A DNA stretch of 36,719 nt from NCBI GenBank assembly GCA_002288455.1, contig NEUS01000028.1, forward strand, positions 1 through 36,719, written 5' to 3'. Of the stretch, positions 33,089-36,719 are shown piece after piece. The stretch is from Opitutia bacterium Tous-C1TDCM. Lineage in GTDB: Bacteria > Verrucomicrobiota > Verrucomicrobiia > Opitutales > Opitutaceae. The notes below the pieces were generated by a model. That model saw only the letters and a list, made by a program, of their open reading frames with translations, was not told where the DNA came from and made no database searches. Numbering within the stretch: the stretch's first letter is position 1; each line of letters begins with the position of its first letter. Both the position numbers and the translations under genes were made by a program.

Positions 33089-35089
33089 GTGCGGACTCTT
33101 GGATACGCTTGGTTTTGTTTCCGGCTGATCGGGCTGCTGGCCGGCGGCGTGGCGGCGGCGCAGGCGCAGGCCGACGGCACGCTGCGCTGGAAGTCGTCCG
33201 TCCAGGGCTACATCACGCTGTCCTCGCCGGCGCTGAGCGCCGACGGCAACACGCTTTATATCGGGGTGGAGCGCGCGAGCGGCGGCCGGGTGGTGGCCTT
33301 GCCGCCGGACGGAATCCGTCCGCGCTGGATCCGCGACCTGCGCGAGCCCGTGGACTCCTCGCCCGCGGTCGGCCCCGACGGCACGGTGTACGTGGGCTGC
33401 GTGGACGGCCGGCTTTACGCGCTGCGGCCGGAGAGCGGCGAAATCAAGTGGGAGGTGAACACCGGCGGATTTGTGACCAGCTCGCCGGCGATCGGGGCGG
33501 ACGGGACCGTCTATTTCGGTTCCGCGGCGAGCAAGCTCCATGCGGTGACGGCGCAGGGGGCGGTGCGGTGGACCTTCGACACGGGCGGCACGATCGATTC
33601 GTCGCCGGCGATCGGGGCGGACGGCACGATCTATTTCGGCTGCAACGACCGGCAGCTGTACGCGGTGAATCCCGACGGGACGGAGAAGTGGCGGTTGGCC
33701 GCGGGCGGGCGGATCTTCTCGTCGCCGGCGATCGGGGCGGACGGCACGATTTACGTGGGGGCGGCGGACCAGCGCCTGTACGCGGCGAACCCGGACGGTA
33801 CGCTGAAGTGGTCGTATTTCACGAACGGCGACATCCAGTCCTCGCCGGTGCTCGGAGCGGACGGCACGGTGTATTTGGCTTCGGCGGACGCCTATTTCTA
33901 CGCCCTTAATCCGGCCGGCCCGGACGATTTGCGGCTCAAATGGCGCACCGATATCCGGTCCACAACCGTATCGACGGCGGTAGTACGAGCGGACGGCGCG
34001 ATCATCTTCGGGGCCGACGACCGCCGCGTGCGGGCGCTGGGGGCCGCGACCGGCGCGGTGCTGTGGACCTACCAGGCCGACGACGCGATCGAGTCCTCGC
34101 CGACGATCGCGGCGGACGGATCGATCTATGTCGGGTCGCTCGACGGCTTCGTGCACAAGCTCAACGGCAACGGCTCGCCGGTGTCCGCGGTTTCCGCGTG
34201 GCCGGGGTTTCGCCGGAGCCCGGCCCATGACGGCCGGGCGCCGGCGCGGGCCGGTTCCGGGCAATTGGTGAATCTCGCGACCCGGGCGCGGGTGGAAGGC
34301 AGCGAGACGTTGATCGCGGGCTTCGTGGTGCAGGGGCGGGAACGGCGGGCCTACCTGTTGCGCGCGGCCGGGCCGGCGCTCGCGGCCTTCGGTCTGGCCG
34401 GCATGGCGGACCCGCGGCTCAACTTGTTTTCCGGGTCGGCTGCGCTCGGCGGGAACGACAACTGGGGCCAGAACGAGACGAGTCTGGCGGAAGGTCTTTC
34501 GATTCCGGATACGAGCACCGCAGTCGGGGCGTTTCCGTTGCCGGAGGGCAGCCGCGACGCCGCCCTGCTGGTGCCGCTGCCGCCGGGACTCTACAGTTCG
34601 CATTTGCGCAGCACGGACGGTCGCGGCGGGGTGGTGCTGGCCGAGATCTACGACGCGCTCGGCGGCGACCCGACCTCCCGGCTGGTCAATCTCTCGACCC
34701 GCGGTCGCGTCGGCGTCGGGGAAAACAGCCTCTTCGCCGGAGTCGTGGTGGGCGGCGCCGGAATCACGCGGCTGCTGCTCCGGGCGGTCGGGCCGGGCCT
34801 GGCCCCGTTCGGGGTCGGCGGCCTGCTCGCGCGTCCGGCGATGGCGTTTTACCGGTCCGACGGCGCCGGCGGGCAGACCTTGTTGCGGACCAATTCCGGC
34901 TGGAGCACGGGCGGGATCGCGCAGGATCTGGCAAGTGCTGCGGTGCTGGTCGGGGCGTTTCCGTTGCCCGAGGGCAGTGCCGACTGCGCGATGGTCGTGG
35001 AAGTGATGCCCGGGGCCTATACGATCCAAGTTTCCGGCGTCGGCGACACCACCGGCGAGGCCTTGGTCGAGATCTACGTTTTGCCCTGA
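33089..35089 (+). CDS. Secreted PQQ-type beta-propeller protein with two C-terminal modules
   Basis: A 666-residue exported protein. Signal peptide: residues 1-28 (FRLIGLLAGGVAAAQAQA). Residues about 32-385 form a beta-propeller of eight or so 40-residue blades with the repeat (S/D)SSPAIGADGTIYFGxxDxxLYAVNPDGT, typical of PQQ/YVTN-type outer-surface or quinoprotein-like propellers; no PQQ-dehydrogenase catalytic residues are evident, so it is likely a binding or scaffold protein. From about residue 391 to the end come two copies (391-528 and 530-666) of the C-terminal module shared with the copper protein at 11795-14917, ending YVLP. The start is GTG 33089, 60 bases after the kinase stop. Co-transcription with the kinase is possible but the spacing leaves room for a promoter. 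Confidence 0.87.
   Translation: MRTLGYAWFCFRLIGLLAGGVAAAQAQADGTLRWKSSVQGYITLSSPALSADGNTLYIGVERASGGRVVALPPDGIRPRWIRDLREPVDSSPAVGPDGTVYVGCVDGRLYALRPESGEIKWEVNTGGFVTSSPAIGADGTVYFGSAASKLHAVTAQGAVRWTFDTGGTIDSSPAIGADGTIYFGCNDRQLYAVNPDGTEKWRLAAGGRIFSSPAIGADGTIYVGAADQRLYAANPDGTLKWSYFTNGDIQSSPVLGADGTVYLASADAYFYALNPAGPDDLRLKWRTDIRSTTVSTAVVRADGAIIFGADDRRVRALGAATGAVLWTYQADDAIESSPTIAADGSIYVGSLDGFVHKLNGNGSPVSAVSAWPGFRRSPAHDGRAPARAGSGQLVNLATRARVEGSETLIAGFVVQGRERRAYLLRAAGPALAAFGLAGMADPRLNLFSGSAALGGNDNWGQNETSLAEGLSIPDTSTAVGAFPLPEGSRDAALLVPLPPGLYSSHLRSTDGRGGVVLAEIYDALGGDPTSRLVNLSTRGRVGVGENSLFAGVVVGGAGITRLLLRAVGPGLAPFGVGGLLARPAMAFYRSDGAGGQTLLRTNSGWSTGGIAQDLASAAVLVGAFPLPEGSADCAMVVEVMPGAYTIQVSGVGDTTGEALVEIYVLP
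33361..33870 (+). repeat. Near-identical 120-base tandem repeats inside the beta-propeller gene
   Basis: The words TCGCCGGCGATCGGGGCGG and ACGGCACGAT recur at 33482, 33602 and 33722 with exactly 120-base spacing, and in a weaker form at 33842 and 33362. They encode successive propeller blades. Such DNA identity between blades points to recent duplication and gives scope for blade gain or loss by recombination. Confidence 0.85.
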
Positions 35090-35225
35090 TTGCGGGCGAA
35101 TGGTCGGCCGTTACGTTCCAGGGTCCGAACCGACCGGACCCGGGAAACTGCTTGCCACTGTGCCGGCGCCGCATGGACACTTCGAGGCGACTACGACCGC
35201 GCTTCAAGCACACTCAAGCAACCAC

Positions 35226-35244
35226 GCGGGGCTTCCCCGCTTTT
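35226..35244 (+). terminator. Hairpin with T-run just before the RGG-rich gene
   Basis: GCGGGG (35226-35231) pairs with CCCCGC (35235-35240) around CTT, followed by TTTT. It lies 137 bases past the propeller gene and 10 bases before the ATG at 35254, so it either ends the upstream transcript or folds the leader of the downstream gene. Confidence 0.55.
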
Positions 35245-35253
35245 CCGGACCAC

Positions 35254-36719
35254 ATGGACGACAACGCTCCCAAGGAGAATCCGCCCGCGGATTTCAACAA
35301 ACTCGATTTGAGCCAACTGAAGGCCTTCAGCTTCGGCACGCAGTGGACTCAAGAGAAGCCCGGCTCCACCGAGCGCCGCGACCACGGCGACGGCGGGGAT
35401 CGTCCCCGCCGTGAGGATCGACGCGAAGGCGCCGGTCCCGACCGGCGCGACCGGCGGGTGTTTCGGCGACCGGCGGGTCCGGGTGGCGACGCGGCTCCGG
35501 CCGGCGGCGTGCCCGCGGCTCCCGGCGGTGCCGGTGCACCGCGCGAGTTTGCCGGCGACCGTCGTCCGCGCCAAGGCGGCGGCTATGGTGGTGGCGGCGG
35601 CGGCGGCCCGCGGCGCGAAGGTGGCGGCGGTTACGGCGGCGAGCGCGGTCCGCGTTACGGCCAGGGCGGCCCCGGCGGTCCCGCCGGTCGTGGCGCCCCG
35701 CAGGACCGTGGTCCGTACGACAGTCCGTATTACGCGGCGACGTTTTATCCCGAGGACACGAGCTTCAACACGCTCGTGCAGACGATCCGGAAGTCCTGCC
35801 GCACGGTGGAACTCTTCGAAATCGCGCGCACCGTGGTGGCCAAGACGGACCGTTTCGTCGTGGTGCTGGCGCACAAGCCCGCCCCGGCTCCCGCACCCGC
35901 GGCCGAAGGCGCGCCCGCGGCGCCCAAGCCGGCCAAACCGCTCTTCTACATTTCCGTGCCGGACGGGATTCCGTTCGAGAGCGACGAGGCGGCGGTCGCC
36001 CACGTGCTCGGCCTGCACCTCGACAAGTTCTTCGATTCCGCGGAGGCCGAAGTCGAGCCGCCGAAGGGCAACTTCCAGGTGATCAACAAGTGCAGCCTGA
36101 CGGGCGAGTTGCTCGGGCCGCCGAATTACCACCGTTACACCCAGATCCTCCAGCAGCATTACGCGGCCAAGATCGCTCCGCGGATGTCCCTCGAGGCTTT
36201 CCGTTCCCGCATCGAGACGGTGCGCGACCCCGAGGTCGTGAACCAGTGGCTGGCGAAGATGAAAAAGACCACGCGCTACACGTGGAAACTCAACGCCAAG
36301 CCGGCCCCGGCGGCGCCCGCGGCGGAAGCCGCCCCGGCTCCGGCCGAGACCGCGCCCGCCGACGGTGCCGCGCCGGCGGAAGCCGCGGCGGTCGCCGCGC
36401 CCGCGCCGGACACGACGCCGGTCTTCGACACGCTCGAGGACGCCCGCCTGCACCTGCTCACACAGGCGCGGGACAAGGTCGTGCGCACCACGGAGACGGC
36501 GCGTTTCCACGGCAAGATCGCCGAAACGATGCCGCCCGGCGAAATCCGCCGCGCCGTCGAAGGCGCGCTGGAACGCCAGCGTCGTTTTCCCTTGGATACG
36601 GCCAATGCCCTCCGTGGCCGCCTGCGCCGCGAGCATTTCACGATCTTCAAGAAGGGCTCGAAGGGCGTGTCGTATGTCTGCGCGGTGAAGCGGAAATTCC
36701 GCGTGCCGGGCCAGACCTT
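35254..36719 (+). CDS. RGG/Gly-rich protein with conserved C-terminal domain, function unknown (partial, 3' end outside window)
   Basis: An open frame of 488 codons from ATG 35254, cut by the window end, with no stop so far. The first 30 residues are acidic (DNAPKENPPADFNKLDLSQL). Residues about 45-160 are disordered and basic: many Arg-Arg-Asp and Gly-Gly-Tyr-Gly-Gly words (RGG-like), as in RNA-binding or phase-separating proteins. From about 160 a folded part follows (SPYYAATFYPEDTSFNTLVQTIRKSCRTVELFEIA; VINKCSLTGELLGPPNYHRYTQI; MSLEAFRSRIETVRDPEVVNQWLAKMKKTTRY). Two Ala/Pro linkers interrupt the protein (about 210-230 and 350-390). I do not recognise the domain; it has no signal peptide or membrane helix, so it is cytosolic. 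Given the RGG part and a compact conserved domain, a role with RNA or ribosomes is a guess. Confidence 0.83.
   Translation, partial: MDDNAPKENPPADFNKLDLSQLKAFSFGTQWTQEKPGSTERRDHGDGGDRPRREDRREGAGPDRRDRRVFRRPAGPGGDAAPAGGVPAAPGGAGAPREFAGDRRPRQGGGYGGGGGGGPRREGGGGYGGERGPRYGQGGPGGPAGRGAPQDRGPYDSPYYAATFYPEDTSFNTLVQTIRKSCRTVELFEIARTVVAKTDRFVVVLAHKPAPAPAPAAEGAPAAPKPAKPLFYISVPDGIPFESDEAAVAHVLGLHLDKFFDSAEAEVEPPKGNFQVINKCSLTGELLGPPNYHRYTQILQQHYAAKIAPRMSLEAFRSRIETVRDPEVVNQWLAKMKKTTRYTWKLNAKPAPAAPAAEAAPAPAETAPADGAAPAEAAAVAAPAPDTTPVFDTLEDARLHLLTQARDKVVRTTETARFHGKIAETMPPGEIRRAVEGALERQRRFPLDTANALRGRLRREHFTIFKKGSKGVSYVCAVKRKFRVPGQT

Overview
The window is about 36.7 kb of very GC-rich DNA, dense with genes on both strands. 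It looks like a Verrucomicrobiota chromosome, most likely Opitutaceae or a close relative. The reasons are several secreted Cys-type sulfatases, a planctomycete/verrucomicrobial-style cytochrome c fused to a copper monooxygenase, large secreted proteins sharing a C-terminal module, and short low-complexity repeats (TTGAAAG-like and AACCACxGAT-like) in most gaps. The taxonomic call is inference from protein style; no rRNA or tRNA gene was seen.

Layout. 1-120: right end of an IS3-family insertion sequence, with the last 23 codons of its transposase. 225-3676: a secreted sulfatase and a secreted FAD-dependent oxidoreductase. 3952-5248: a zinc alcohol dehydrogenase and, on the same strand, a 57-codon remnant of ribulokinase, next to a purine-rich repeat tract. 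5506-6423: a TIG-like lipoprotein with its own terminator, divergent from a four-gene operon (6465-10115) in which every gene overlaps the next by ATGA: HemW-like radical SAM protein, exported SAM hydrolase family protein, small SecD-P1-like lipoprotein, M23 peptidase. 10276-11436: a cyclic-nucleotide-binding domain fused to a CPBP-type membrane protease. 11795-14917: a thioredoxin/cytochrome c/copper monooxygenase/Ig multidomain protein. 15106-18302: a TPR protein and a Fur-family regulator, divergent from priA. 18782-20379: a chemoreceptor signalling protein convergent with a bacteriohemerythrin. 20507-24643: a MacB-type permease and its membrane fusion protein, divergent from mpl. 24872-28349: a divergent pair of sulfatases, one with C-terminal HEAT-like repeats. 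28420-33028: an NtrC-type response regulator, a sigma-54-type promoter driving a small exported coiled-coil protein with its own terminator, an outer-membrane beta-barrel candidate and a histidine kinase. 33089-35089: a PQQ-type beta-propeller with the same C-terminal module as the copper enzyme. 35254-end: an RGG/Gly-rich cytosolic protein, cut by the window end.

The most promising unrecognised unit is 28420-33028. A sigma-54 activator and a membrane kinase bracket a near-consensus -24/-12 promoter and a monocistronic exported coiled-coil gene, suggesting an envelope-responsive two-component circuit with one dedicated target. Other notable points are a Fur-family protein in which the usual metal-binding histidines read as glutamine, a roughly 130-residue module present in four copies in two secreted proteins, and the translationally coupled operon with an exported SAM hydrolase.
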